A DNA stretch of 9,444 nt, from assembly GCA_913062745.1 (NCBI GenBank), contig CAJXXJ010000101.1, forward strand, positions 1 through 9,444, read 5' to 3'. Shown piece after piece: positions 1 to 6,989 of the stretch. The DNA comes from an uncultured Phaeodactylibacter sp. Lineage in GTDB: Bacteria > Bacteroidota > Bacteroidia > Chitinophagales > Saprospiraceae. The notes under the pieces are model-generated. The model ran no database searches and had not been told where the DNA came from. It was given only the letters and a program-made list of their open reading frames with translations. The translations under genes were made by a program, and so were the position numbers. The first letter of the stretch is position 1, and each line of letters starts with the position of its first letter.

Positions 1-1346
1 AAAAGGTCAAGGAACGCATGCTGGAGCAGCTGGCAGTACTCAAGCTGAAAGGCGATATGAAAGCGCCTATCCTCTGCCTGGTGGGCCCTCCGGGTGTCGG
101 TAAAACCTCCCTGGGCCGCTCTATTGCCCGGGCGATCAAGCGGAAATTCGTGCGCATGTCGCTGGGCGGCCTGCACGATGAGTCAGAAATACGCGGGCAC
201 CGCAAAACCTATATCGGCGCTCTGCCCGGCCGCATCGTGCAGTCGCTGAAGCGGGCCGGCTCTTCTAACCCTGTCTTCATCCTGGATGAAATAGACAAGG
301 TGGGCAAGGATTTCCGGGGGGACCCCTCATCTGCGCTGCTGGAAGTGCTGGATCCGGAGCAAAACGGCACTTTTTACGATAACTACCTCGAGCTGGAGTA
401 TGACCTGAGCAAGGTGATGTTTATTGCGACGGCCAACTCTCTGAGCAGCATACAACCCGCACTGTTAGACCGAATGGAGATCATACAGATCAGCGGATAC
501 TCTACGGAAGAAAAGATTGAGATTGCCAAGCGCCACCTGATACCGGAGCAGCGCAAGGAACACGGCCTGAAGGGAGAGCATGTGCGCATTGGTAAAACTA
601 CGCTGCAGCGGATTATCGAGGAATACACCCGCGAATCCGGCGTCCGTTCGCTCAACCGGCAAATCGGCGGCGTAATGCGCTACGTGGCTAAAAAAGTGGC
701 CATGGAAGAAGCGTACGAAGTCAGCGTTAAGCCACAGCACCTGAAAGGGATACTGGGCCCGTCGAAGGTGACCAAAGATCAGTACACCAAGGTACTGGTG
801 CCCGGCGTATGTATCGGGCTGGCCTGGACGCAGGTGGGCGGAGAAATCCTCTTTCTGGAAGCCACCCTCAGTAAAGGCAAGGGCAAACTAACTCTAACGG
901 GCAACCTGGGGGATGTGATGAAAGAATCCGCTTCCACCGCCCTCAGCTTTATCAAAGCAAACAGCGAAGCGCTTAATATCCCACAGGAGCGCTTTGAGCA
1001 AAACGATATACACCTGCACATCCCGGAAGGCGCTATCCCTAAAGACGGGCCGTCTGCCGGTATCGGCATGCTCACCACGCTGACCTCAGCGCTGACCGGC
1101 AAAACCGTAAAGCCTTATCTGGCAATGACCGGTGAAATCACGCTGCGCGGCAAAGTGCTGCCGGTGGGCGGCATCAAAGAAAAGATTCTGGCGGCCAAGC
1201 GGGCCGGCATGAAAGAGGTTATAATGTGCAGCGAAAACGAAAAACATATTGAGGAAATCAACCCGGATTATATCAAGGGAGTGAAGTTTCATTACGTCGA
1301 CCGAATGCAGGAAGTCCTGAAGCTGGCCTTGGGCATTGATTTTTAA
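1..1346 (+). CDS. lon: ATP-dependent protease Lon, 5'-truncated by window edge
   Basis: Lon is a cytoplasmic, homo-oligomeric AAA+ serine protease that unfolds and degrades damaged and some regulatory proteins. The reading frame is open from base 3 and continues off the left edge, so the first ATG (base 18) is internal. About 447 residues are visible; compared with the roughly 800 usual for the family, the N-terminal substrate-binding domain and the linker are missing. Counting from the ATG at 18: Walker A GPPGVGKT at 23-30, Walker B ending in LDE at 89-91, sensor-1 Asn in ATAN near 140, arginine finger in LLDR near 152, and sensor-2 Arg in GVRSLNR near 210. The protease domain carries the catalytic Ser in PKDGPSAG (S346) and the dyad Lys in GGIKEK (K387). 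Everything needed for ATPase and peptidase activity is intact in the visible part. The gene ends in TAA, with no convincing intrinsic terminator after it. Confidence 0.97.
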   Translation, partial: KVKERMLEQLAVLKLKGDMKAPILCLVGPPGVGKTSLGRSIARAIKRKFVRMSLGGLHDESEIRGHRKTYIGALPGRIVQSLKRAGSSNPVFILDEIDKVGKDFRGDPSSALLEVLDPEQNGTFYDNYLELEYDLSKVMFIATANSLSSIQPALLDRMEIIQISGYSTEEKIEIAKRHLIPEQRKEHGLKGEHVRIGKTTLQRIIEEYTRESGVRSLNRQIGGVMRYVAKKVAMEEAYEVSVKPQHLKGILGPSKVTKDQYTKVLVPGVCIGLAWTQVGGEILFLEATLSKGKGKLTLTGNLGDVMKESASTALSFIKANSEALNIPQERFEQNDIHLHIPEGAIPKDGPSAGIGMLTTLTSALTGKTVKPYLAMTGEITLRGKVLPVGGIKEKILAAKRAGMKEVIMCSENEKHIEEINPDYIKGVKFHYVDRMQEVLKLALGIDF

Positions 1347-1389
1347 AAGGCTAAATTTAGCTTGCTCTTAACAAACCTTTCTCGGTGGC

Positions 1390-1427
1390 AACGGGTCTTA
1401 TTGTATAGACAGCAACCGAACGGGTCT
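1390..1427. repeat. 9-bp direct repeat upstream of the 1455 gene
   Basis: AACGGGTCT occurs at 1390-1398 and again at 1419-1427, 29 bases apart, within the 108-base gap between lon and the next gene. The spacing is close to three helical turns, which would place both copies on the same DNA face if a protein bound them. No other clear element is visible in this gap, and chance is a real alternative. Confidence 0.35.
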
Positions 1428-1454
1428 GCATTTTCAGTTACAACGGAAGATTTT

Positions 1455-2102
1455 ATGAAATTTCGCCTAATTATATTTTTCCTGGCTCTATTTAGCTCCA
1501 CTGCTTTGCTCGCGCAGAACAACGAGAACGAAAACCTCGTGCAGTTCTCCGGTATGGTGCTGGACGGCTCCGATCAGCAGCTCTATCCGGTGCCTTATAC
1601 TAATATACTCGTCAAGAGCAAAGGCCGGGGTACGTATTCAGACCTCAAAGGCTTCTTCTCTATCGTGGTGGAAAAAGGCGATACCATCGTTTTCTCTGCT
1701 ATTGGCTACAAAACCGTGGAATATGTCATCCCGGAAGACCTGGAGGACGACCGTTACTCCATTGTGCAGCTGATGACTCAGGATACCATCAACCTGCCGG
1801 AGACCGTCGTATTCCCCTGGCCCAGCCGCGAGCACTTCAAGCTGGAGTTTCTGGCCATGGACGTCACTCCGGAGCTGCAACAGCGGGCTACTGAAAACCT
1901 GGCTAACGAAACCCTGCGGCGCATGCGGAATGAAGTGGTGACTGATGGCCGGGAAAATGCAAACTTCTATTTGCGGCAGCAATCGAGGGAGTTTTACCAC
2001 ATTGGCCAGCAGCCACCGATGAACATCTTCAACCCGGTGGCCTGGAAACAATTCTTTGACAGCTGGAAAAACGGAGACTTCAAGCGCAAGAATGACGATT
2101 AG
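1455..2102 (+). CDS. Secreted carboxypeptidase-regulatory-like domain protein
   Basis: A 215-residue protein of unknown precise role. I placed the start at ATG 1455 rather than the in-frame TTG at 1362, because a clean signal peptide begins there: Lys/Arg at 2-4, a hydrophobic stretch at 5-19, and cleavage expected after A20 in ALLAQ. Residues about 29-118 match the Bacteroidota carboxypeptidase-like regulatory domain, a small transthyretin-like beta sandwich: FSGMVLD, then PVPYTNILVKSKGRGTYSD, FFSI, GDTIVFSAIGYKT and LPETVVFPW. In this phylum the domain usually sits at the N-terminus of TonB-dependent receptors or large surface proteins. Here it is followed only by a charged tail of about 95 residues with no barrel, so it probably acts alone in the periplasm or at the outer membrane. 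The gene's end overlaps the convergent 2099-2896 gene by four bases. No function beyond the fold can be assigned. Confidence 0.85.
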   Translation: MKFRLIIFFLALFSSTALLAQNNENENLVQFSGMVLDGSDQQLYPVPYTNILVKSKGRGTYSDLKGFFSIVVEKGDTIVFSAIGYKTVEYVIPEDLEDDRYSIVQLMTQDTINLPETVVFPWPSREHFKLEFLAMDVTPELQQRATENLANETLRRMRNEVVTDGRENANFYLRQQSREFYHIGQQPPMNIFNPVAWKQFFDSWKNGDFKRKNDD

Positions 2103-2896
2103 GGATTCTTGTTTTTCCCAAATACCTTCCTTCCCCAGAACAGGACCTGAAAGCCGTAGGTCCCCATCCAGTAACCCAGGGCGGCAAAGGACATCATGCC
2201 CAGCGCCACGTAAGGCTTTACCGAGCGCAGGTTGATTTCCAGGTATTCATAGTAGAAAAAATCAGTCAGCACAAAGACGGTGTGGACGATAAACAGCATC
2301 AGCAGCACCCGGATGAGTGTGCGCAGGTAGAGGACTTTGCGCAACTCCTGCCCCTGCCGTTTAGCGACAGCCTCCAACCGCCGCTGCCGGATGTAACGGT
2401 GCGCAAAATAAAGGTAAGCGAAGAAGGAAATGAGATACAGCCCCTGCTCGAAAGCCCCGTAGAATGGATTGTAGTATACCCGCCCCGCACTCGCTTTTAC
2501 ACTGAGTGGCTGCAGGAACATAAAAATAAAAAAAAGCACCTGCCCGGCCGGCAGCAAAAAGTGCTTCAGGTCAGTCCAGCGGACTTTATAGGAAGGGTAG
2601 AGGCTGAGCTTGGCGTGGAAAAAGAGCAGCACGGGGAAGGAAAGGGTGTAGTAGATCGGCAGGAAGCGTAAGTTCGGGTAATAATCGTACAGGCTTACAA
2701 AGTTGAAAATGTTATGCAACAGCGTAAGCCCGAAGACCAGGAGCAGCAGGCCAAAAAACCAATTAGCCCTCCGGTCGCCTGAGCGTTTAAAAAAGAACAG
2801 CCCGCCGATGGCCAGCGCTTGCAGGACACCGGCGGACAGAAGCAGCAGCAAGATGTAGAAAAAAACGCTTCGGTCGCCGGTTGCCAGAAAGTCCAT
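2099..2896 (-). CDS. Seven-helix membrane protein, AraC-type sensor half without HTH
   Basis: A 265-residue integral membrane protein. Hydrophobic segments lie near residues 11-36, 45-66, 79-95, 113-130, 148-166, 193-213 and 227-247, giving about seven helices. The pattern matches the membrane-embedded N-terminal module of many Bacteroidota AraC-family regulators: a first helix ending in FFFKRSGDRRAN, a second rich in Leu ending HNIF, then YKVRWTDLKHFLLP and a basic loop (RYIRQRRLEAVAKR) before helix six. In those regulators a cytoplasmic AraC helix-turn-helix domain of about 100 residues follows the last helix. Here the protein stops about 18 residues after it, at KNKNP, and no such domain appears downstream in any minus frame. 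The start is one base after the stop of the 2898-3380 gene, so the two are probably co-translated. The resemblance is by pattern recognition; function is unknown. Confidence 0.75.
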   Translation of the reverse strand: MDFLATGDRSVFFYILLLLLSAGVLQALAIGGLFFFKRSGDRRANWFFGLLLLVFGLTLLHNIFNFVSLYDYYPNLRFLPIYYTLSFPVLLFFHAKLSLYPSYKVRWTDLKHFLLPAGQVLFFIFMFLQPLSVKASAGRVYYNPFYGAFEQGLYLISFFAYLYFAHRYIRQRRLEAVAKRQGQELRKVLYLRTLIRVLLMLFIVHTVFVLTDFFYYEYLEINLRSVKPYVALGMMSFAALGYWMGTYGFQVLFWGRKVFGKNKNP

Positions 2897-2897
2897 G

Positions 2898-3380
2898 TTA
2901 GCTGTTAATGCTTAGTTTAATTTGGTTCCACAGCTCTTCCACCCGTTTGTTTTCGGATTTAGGCCCGCGAATGCTGATGAGCACATACGCACCGTTGAGC
3001 TGACGCATGCGGATAGCTTCTACCCGGTTGCCCGCCAAAAGTACTGCCTGAAAACCGTCAGTGGTAGTATTCAGCTGCAATTCTTCTGCGCTGCCTTCGT
3101 TTTCTGCCTCAAACTCCTCTTTTTCAAAGCTGTAGAGCTTCTCCGGGCTCCAGTCCATGACGTTGTGGGCACCGGAGATATTGACGATGATATCGCCGCC
3201 GTCTGCTTCCAGCACAATCCCGTCTCCGTTGATGGGGCGGTCCTGCGCCAGGTGCAAGTCTACCGGGTAAGTCACGCAAAAGCCAAAGCGGTTGTTGCAG
3301 TACTCCAACGATTGCTGAGCCAGCAGCTGCCCGCTTAGCAAAGTGGAAAGGGCGAGAAATAAAAGCTTAGCATTTTTCAT
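2898..3380 (-). CDS. Small secreted protein with an N-terminal RFGF-type motif
   Basis: A 160-residue exported protein of unknown function. The N-terminus is a typical signal peptide (K2/K5, hydrophobic 6-20), with cleavage expected around GQLLA/QQ near residue 21. The mature protein starts with LEYCNNRFGFCVTYPVDL: an aromatic 'N-RFGF-V-YP' pattern seen at the start of many small exported bacterial proteins of unknown role, here flanked by two cysteines (C28 and C35), the only ones in the protein, which could form a disulfide in the periplasm. The remainder is a mixed alpha/beta chain with an acidic middle (about residues 85-100, EKEEFEAENEG) and a C-terminal helix, EELWNQIKL. It is the first gene of a two-gene unit with the 2099-2896 membrane protein, the stop and next start being one base apart. 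A role as a periplasmic partner of that membrane protein is only an inference. Confidence 0.8.
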   Translation of the reverse strand: MKNAKLLFLALSTLLSGQLLAQQSLEYCNNRFGFCVTYPVDLHLAQDRPINGDGIVLEADGGDIIVNISGAHNVMDWSPEKLYSFEKEEFEAENEGSAEELQLNTTTDGFQAVLLAGNRVEAIRMRQLNGAYVLISIRGPKSENKRVEELWNQIKLSINS

Positions 3381-3479
3381 AATGATTTTCGTTTTTCTAA
3401 CTCATTAACGAGGAGGAAGGAAGTTTCGTTAAACTATTGGTTAAAACCAGGGGCTCCCACTCAACTCGTAAATTAACAC

Positions 3480-3509
3480 TTGACAGTCCACTATGAGACG
3501 TTTCATAAT
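3480..3509 (+). promoter_or_regulatory. Possible promoter for the 3553 operon
   Basis: The 172-base gap at 3381-3552 separates two divergent units and is AT-rich. Reading rightward, TTGACA (3480-3485) and CATAAT (3504-3509) are 18 bases apart, a fair match to a general sigma-70 promoter. A degenerate Bacteroidota -7 box, TAATTTG (3513-3519, one base short of TAnnTTTG), follows, but it lacks a well-placed -33 element. I found no good box for the leftward gene. Confidence 0.3.
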
Positions 3510-3552
3510 AACTAATTTGTGTTAAACAATCATTAATTTACCCCAAAAAGTA

Positions 3553-3768
3553 ATGCTGCACAGAAAATTGACCGGCTTTGCGGCTTTCCTGAGCCTCACA
3601 ACGCTGAACGCTCAGGAATCGCCCACTACCGGCGTGGATACCACGGATGCCGGCTACCAGATTGGCTATCAGATTGGCAGCTGGCTGCCCTTCATTATCA
3701 TTTTCACGCTGGCGCTGATGGTGATCATCCGCAGCTATCGCCTGTCACAAAAAGATAAACCACAATGA
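3553..3768 (+). CDS. Small single-pass membrane protein
   Basis: A 71-residue protein of unknown function. Residues 1-20 look like a signal peptide (basic HRK at 3-5, hydrophobic core, ending LNAQ), so the short Thr/Asp-rich segment 21-33 should be outside the cytoplasm. An exact tandem YQIG-YQIG (35-42) leads into a hydrophobic helix at about 44-60 (WLPFIII onward), followed by a basic cytoplasmic tail (RSYRLSQKDK). If the signal is cleaved, the product is a membrane peptide of about 50 residues with its C-terminus in the cytoplasm. Its stop overlaps the start of the dehydratase gene as ATGA at 3765-3768, a sign of translational coupling. Despite its size, the coherent signal-plus-helix layout and the coupling argue that it is a real gene. 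Confidence 0.75.
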   Translation: MLHRKLTGFAAFLSLTTLNAQESPTTGVDTTDAGYQIGYQIGSWLPFIIIFTLALMVIIRSYRLSQKDKPQ

Positions 3769-4736
3769 TCCGTACCGCTTTACCTACCCTGCATGCCGAA
3801 CCGGATGCATCGGCAATCCTGCAGACAAACGAAGCCATTGCTCCTATGATTCATCGTACACCGGTGCTCACCTGCCGGTCGATTGATGAGATGGCGGGGT
3901 GCCGGCTGTTTTTCAAGTGCGAAAATTTTCAGAAGATCGGTGCCTTCAAGATGCGCGGGGCCAGCAGTGCTGCACTCCGCCTGAGCGAAGAGGAAAAATC
4001 CAAAGGGTTGGCGACCCACTCCTCCGGCAATCATGCACAGGCAGTCGCGATGAGCGCCCGCATGCTGGGCATCCCGGCTTATATCGTGATGCCGGAAAAC
4101 GCACCGGCGATCAAGCGGGCGGCCACCGAAGGTTACGGGGCCACCGTCACGCCCTGCACCAATACGCTGGAAGCCCGGGAGTCGACCCTGGAGCAGGTCG
4201 TTGCTGAAACCGGCGCTACTTTCATCCATCCTTACAACGATTATAACGTCATCGCCGGGCAGGCCAGCTGTGCTAAAGAACTGCTGGAAGAACAGCCGGG
4301 GCTGGAGGTGCTGATCGCGCCGGTGGGCGGCGGTGGCCTTATCAGCGGTACCGCCCTGAGCGCCCGTTACTTTGCGCCCGGCGTAAAGGTATACGGTGCA
4401 GAGCCGTCTGCGGTGGATGATGCTTACCGTTCTTTTAAAAGCGGTACTATGCAGCATAATACCACAACGGACACAGTAGCGGATGGCCTGCGCACCAATT
4501 TGGGGGAGAAGACCTTCCGGATCATACAGCGGGAACTGGAAGATATCTTTCTGGTGGAAGAATCAGAAATTGTAGCGGCTATGCGCCTGGTGTGGGAGCG
4601 GATGAAAATCATCATAGAGCCCAGCTGTGCGGTGCCACTCGCTGCAGTGCTGAAGTACCCGGCACCCTTCGCGGGCAAAAACGTGGGCCTGATCATCACC
4701 GGGGGTAATGTAGACGTCAGCAAACTGCCCTTTTGA
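3765..4736 (+). CDS. Serine/threonine dehydratase family PLP enzyme (serine racemase-like)
   Basis: A 323-residue fold-type II PLP enzyme, cytoplasmic. Family members deaminate threonine to 2-oxobutanoate or serine to pyruvate, and some racemise serine or deaminate hydroxyaspartate. The Schiff-base lysine is K62 in GAFKMRG; SSGNH (86-90) cradles the substrate carboxylate and holds the serine used as the second catalytic base in racemases; GGGGL (188-192) binds the PLP phosphate; TGGNVD near the C-terminus contacts the pyridine nitrogen. EPSAVDD (213-219) has the acidic residues that bind Mg2+ in eukaryotic serine racemase. There is no C-terminal ACT regulatory domain, so this is not the long, isoleucine-inhibited IlvA form. 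The usual GQGT after the PYNDY segment reads GQAS here, which I believe also occurs in other Bacteroidota homologues. The gene is coupled to the small membrane protein gene upstream. Dehydratase versus racemase activity cannot be settled from sequence. Confidence 0.9.
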   Translation: MIRTALPTLHAEPDASAILQTNEAIAPMIHRTPVLTCRSIDEMAGCRLFFKCENFQKIGAFKMRGASSAALRLSEEEKSKGLATHSSGNHAQAVAMSARMLGIPAYIVMPENAPAIKRAATEGYGATVTPCTNTLEARESTLEQVVAETGATFIHPYNDYNVIAGQASCAKELLEEQPGLEVLIAPVGGGGLISGTALSARYFAPGVKVYGAEPSAVDDAYRSFKSGTMQHNTTTDTVADGLRTNLGEKTFRIIQRELEDIFLVEESEIVAAMRLVWERMKIIIEPSCAVPLAAVLKYPAPFAGKNVGLIITGGNVDVSKLPF

Positions 4737-4789
4737 TAGGTGGCAGGCCGTAACAATTCGCTTTCCGGGCTGTTAGCAAAAATAAAAAC

Positions 4790-5491
4790 ATGAAACGCAT
4801 ATTGCTTTTCCTGTCTCTTAGCCTGATGGTGGTCAGTTGCGCCAATTCGCAACAGGGCGATACGCCACAGCAAGCTAAGGAGGAACAAAAGATTGATTAC
4901 CCGGAAGGCGTAGTACCGGTATCTGAAATTGACCAACCATACGAAGGCCTGTCCAAAGCCGTATTTGCAGGGGGCTGCTTTTGGTGCGTGGAAGCGGTCT
5001 TTGAGCGGGTGGCCGGTGTAGAGGAAGCGATCTCCGGTTATGCCGGTGGCAGCACACCGAACCCCACCTACAAAAAGGTGGCTGCCGGCGCTACGGACTA
5101 CGCAGAGTCGGTGATCGTCTACTACGATTCCACAGAAGTGAGCTACAATGACCTGCTGACTGCCTTCTTCTCCGGGCATGACCCCACACAGCTCAACCGG
5201 CAGGGGCCTGACGTAGGGCCGCAATACCGCTCGGCCATTTTTTACGCCAGCGAGCGGGAACGGAAACTGGCCGAAGCCTACATCGAAAAGCTGGAAAAAA
5301 GCGGCAAGTATGACAAGCCGGTCGTCACCAAGCTCACGCCCCTCAATACATTCTACACCGCAGAAGGCTACCATCAGGACTACATCGTCCACAACCCCAA
5401 TCAGCCCTACGTGCTGAGCGTCTCCATGCCGAAAATCAAAAAATTTATGAAGGCGCATCCGGAACTGCTGAAGCAGGAGTATAAGCCATAG
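4790..5491 (+). CDS. msrA: Peptide-methionine (S)-S-oxide reductase MsrA, lipoprotein form
   Basis: MsrA reduces the S-epimer of methionine sulfoxide in proteins, repairing oxidative damage. This 233-residue copy has a lipoprotein signal: basic KR at 2-3, a hydrophobic core, and lipobox VVSC with the lipidated Cys at 17. No Asp follows at +2, so it is expected on the outer membrane facing the periplasm. After a linker of about 40 residues the MsrA domain starts: GGCFWC at 61-66 with catalytic C63, SGYAGG (82-87), DYAE with the proton-donor Glu near 106, and HDPTQLNRQGPDVGPQYRS with the conserved Tyr. The only cysteines are C17, C63 and C66, so C66 of the CFWC motif is the only available resolving cysteine; the C-terminal ones of the E. 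coli enzyme are absent. It lies 53 bases after the dehydratase gene and ends before a strong terminator. Confidence 0.95.
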   Translation: MKRILLFLSLSLMVVSCANSQQGDTPQQAKEEQKIDYPEGVVPVSEIDQPYEGLSKAVFAGGCFWCVEAVFERVAGVEEAISGYAGGSTPNPTYKKVAAGATDYAESVIVYYDSTEVSYNDLLTAFFSGHDPTQLNRQGPDVGPQYRSAIFYASERERKLAEAYIEKLEKSGKYDKPVVTKLTPLNTFYTAEGYHQDYIVHNPNQPYVLSVSMPKIKKFMKAHPELLKQEYKP

Positions 5492-5519
5492 CAGAAGGTG
5501 GTGCTTTCGCTAAAACAGG

Positions 5520-5560
5520 AACAGCCCGGTATTCTTAGGATAGCGGGCTGTTTGCTTTTT
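5520..5560 (+). terminator. Intrinsic terminator after msrA
   Basis: AACAGCCCG (5520-5528) pairs perfectly with CGGGCTGTT (5544-5552), and the loop can pair further (TAT with ATA) after one G-G mismatch. A T-rich run, TTTGCTTTTT, follows directly. It lies about 30 bases after the msrA stop and should end transcription from the dehydratase/msrA side. The rest of the 5492-5607 gap shows only AT-rich leader sequence for the next gene. Confidence 0.85.
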
Positions 5561-5607
5561 GAAAATTCCTCAAGATTCCGCAATATTGCAAGAGCAAAGC
5601 ATCAATC

Positions 5608-6024
5608 ATGAGTGAATTTAGCCAGGTCGTCAAAAGCGGCCTTAGTACCATCTTCAGCGGAGCAAAGCGGGTGTTTCTCCTTCTGCTGGTTCTGGGTCTG
5701 GTAGGCGGTGGCGTCTACTTCTGGGTGTGCAACTGGACCTACAGCAAAGGTACCCGCGCGGGCACCCTCATCAAGATTTCCCACAAAGGGGTGGTCTTTA
5801 AAACCTACGAAGGCCAGCTCAACCTGGGCGGATTCCGGGAGAACGCCAGTGAAGGCATCTCCGGCAATATCTGGGAGTTTTCCGTTTGGGACGATGAAGT
5901 GTACCAAAAACTGCAAAACTACGAAGGCAGGCAGGTCAAGCTCTACTACCGGGAAAAGTACAAAGCTTTTCCCTGGCAGGGAGATACCAACTACTTTATT
6001 TATCAGGTAGAGCAGGTAGAGTAG
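5608..6024 (+). CDS. Membrane-anchored small protein, Bacteroidota family of unknown function
   Basis: A 138-residue protein. Residues 1-20 are polar and cytoplasmic, 21-40 form one transmembrane helix (RVFLLLLVLGLVGGGVYFW), and the remaining roughly 98 residues would be periplasmic. That domain opens with YSKGTRAGTLIKISHKG and continues VVFKTYEGQLNLGG, then WEFSVWDD, YEGRQVKLYYREKY and a final strand, consistent with a small beta-rich fold. I recognise the signature (YS-G-RAG, K-S-KG, FKTYEGQL) as a common Bacteroidota family that databases often label '6-phosphogluconate dehydrogenase'. Nothing here supports that name: the protein is far too short and has no nucleotide-binding glycine motif. 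It appears to be a single-gene unit after the msrA terminator and ends seven bases before the convergent exporter gene. Confidence 0.85.
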   Translation: MSEFSQVVKSGLSTIFSGAKRVFLLLLVLGLVGGGVYFWVCNWTYSKGTRAGTLIKISHKGVVFKTYEGQLNLGGFRENASEGISGNIWEFSVWDDEVYQKLQNYEGRQVKLYYREKYKAFPWQGDTNYFIYQVEQVE

Positions 6025-6031
6025 GGGCAGC

Positions 6032-6946
6032 CTATTTTTTTACCAGATAGACCCCACTCAGGATAAGCCCCATGCCGGCAAAGTGCAGCAGTGAGATCGT
6101 CTCGCCGTCAAAAAAGCCCCAGCTTACCGCCACCATCGGCACCAGATAGCTGATCATGGACGCGAAAACCGGTGTAGTGCGCTGCACCAGCTGAAAAAAG
6201 ATAAGGGACGCCAGCACGGTGCCGAAAATGCTAAGCAGCGCAACGTATCCGAGCGCCTCCCAGGCTCCGGCCTGCACTTCCAGGATGTTCAGGAAATCAG
6301 TTTGAAAAAGGTAGGCAAAGGCCGGGATGCCTACGATGGTGAAGGATGCTGCACTAATCAGCAGCGCTTTCATGTCTTTCAGGTAAGTTCCCACCGTATT
6401 GGAGCTGATGGCATAGCATATGCAGCCGACGATTACCAGCAAGCCGTACCAGAGGTTGCCTTCCATGCCCGCCTCTTTCCCCATCAGGATGAGCATCGCT
6501 GCTCCGGCCAGGCCTACGAGTACCCCCATCAATTTAATCCAGTGGGCTTTAGCGCCAAAGAGCAGTACGCCCAGGGTAAGGGTGAATAGCGGCACCAATG
6601 AATTCAGCACCCCCGCCATAGAGCTGCTAATCTCTGTCTGTGCAATGGCAAACATGAAAGCCGGGATGCCCGTACCCGTGAGCCCTACAAGGAGCAGGAA
6701 ACGCCAGCGCGACCAGTCTACTTTTTTAAAGCGCCAGAGCAGGAAGGGCAGGAAACAAATGGCAGAAATCGCCAGCCGCAGGCAAGCCACTTGTGTGCTG
6801 GAGTAGACCACCAGCCCCTTCTTGATGAGAATGTAGGAGCTGCCCCAAATCAGGCTGAGCGTAACCAAAATAACCCAGCTGGTCAGGTCAGGTGTTTGTT
6901 CTTCATTTTTGGTTTTTTCGGCCGATTGCGTTCGGGTTGCGTTCAA
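6032..6946 (-). CDS. EamA/DMT-family inner-membrane exporter
   Basis: A 304-residue transporter of the drug/metabolite transporter superfamily, with two tandem EamA repeats of about five helices each (about residues 23-157 and 166-302). Members export amino acids, related metabolites or toxic compounds; the substrate here is unknown. Visible signatures are LIWGSSYILIKKGL at the first helix, a SLVPLFTLTLGVLLFG segment closing repeat one, and its counterpart QRTTPVFASMISYLVPMVAVSWGFF in repeat two. The first segment usually ends in an acidic residue (LFGE); here Ala follows the Gly. No in-frame ATG lies near the N-terminus: an in-frame TAA is five codons upstream of TTG 6946, so TTG is the most likely start, giving a charged cytoplasmic leader of about 22 residues. 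It is divergent from the ykgJ-type gene, with a 62-base gap, and convergent with the gene on its left. Confidence 0.9.
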   Translation of the reverse strand: MNATRTQSAEKTKNEEQTPDLTSWVILVTLSLIWGSSYILIKKGLVVYSSTQVACLRLAISAICFLPFLLWRFKKVDWSRWRFLLLVGLTGTGIPAFMFAIAQTEISSSMAGVLNSLVPLFTLTLGVLLFGAKAHWIKLMGVLVGLAGAAMLILMGKEAGMEGNLWYGLLVIVGCICYAISSNTVGTYLKDMKALLISAASFTIVGIPAFAYLFQTDFLNILEVQAGAWEALGYVALLSIFGTVLASLIFFQLVQRTTPVFASMISYLVPMVAVSWGFFDGETISLLHFAGMGLILSGVYLVKK

Positions 6947-6989
6947 AGTTTGCGATATTTAAATAAGTTAGGACAGAATGGAATGGAAA

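Noticed and set aside
1350..1361. Perfect 12-base palindrome GCTAAATTTAGC just after the lon stop
   Set aside because: As a terminator it has a short AT stem and no T-run directly after it; as an operator there is no supporting context. It is probably chance in AT-rich DNA.
1362..1454. TTG-started N-terminal extension of the 1455 gene
   Set aside because: The extension would put 31 polar residues before a clear signal peptide, so ATG 1455 is the better start.
3428..3527. Three GTTAAA-type words in the 3381-3552 gap
   Set aside because: Low-complexity AT words with irregular spacing; not distinguishable from background.
3780..4457. Minus-strand open frame of 225 residues inside the dehydratase gene
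   Set aside because: Fully contained in a gene with intact catalytic motifs; rich in His/Arg/Cys with no coherent domain.
4424..5458. Long minus-strand open frame opposite the dehydratase end and msrA
   Set aside because: It crosses the gap between two well-identified plus-strand genes, has no recognisable domain, and its composition is that of a reverse-strand shadow in GC-rich coding DNA.
5580..5589. Perfect 10-base palindrome GCAATATTGC upstream of the 5608 gene
   Set aside because: Short and isolated; no second copy or promoter box nearby to make it meaningful.
6302..6806. Two overlapping plus-strand frames opposite the EamA exporter
   Set aside because: The exporter frame has all expected helices and signatures; these frames are its antisense shadows.
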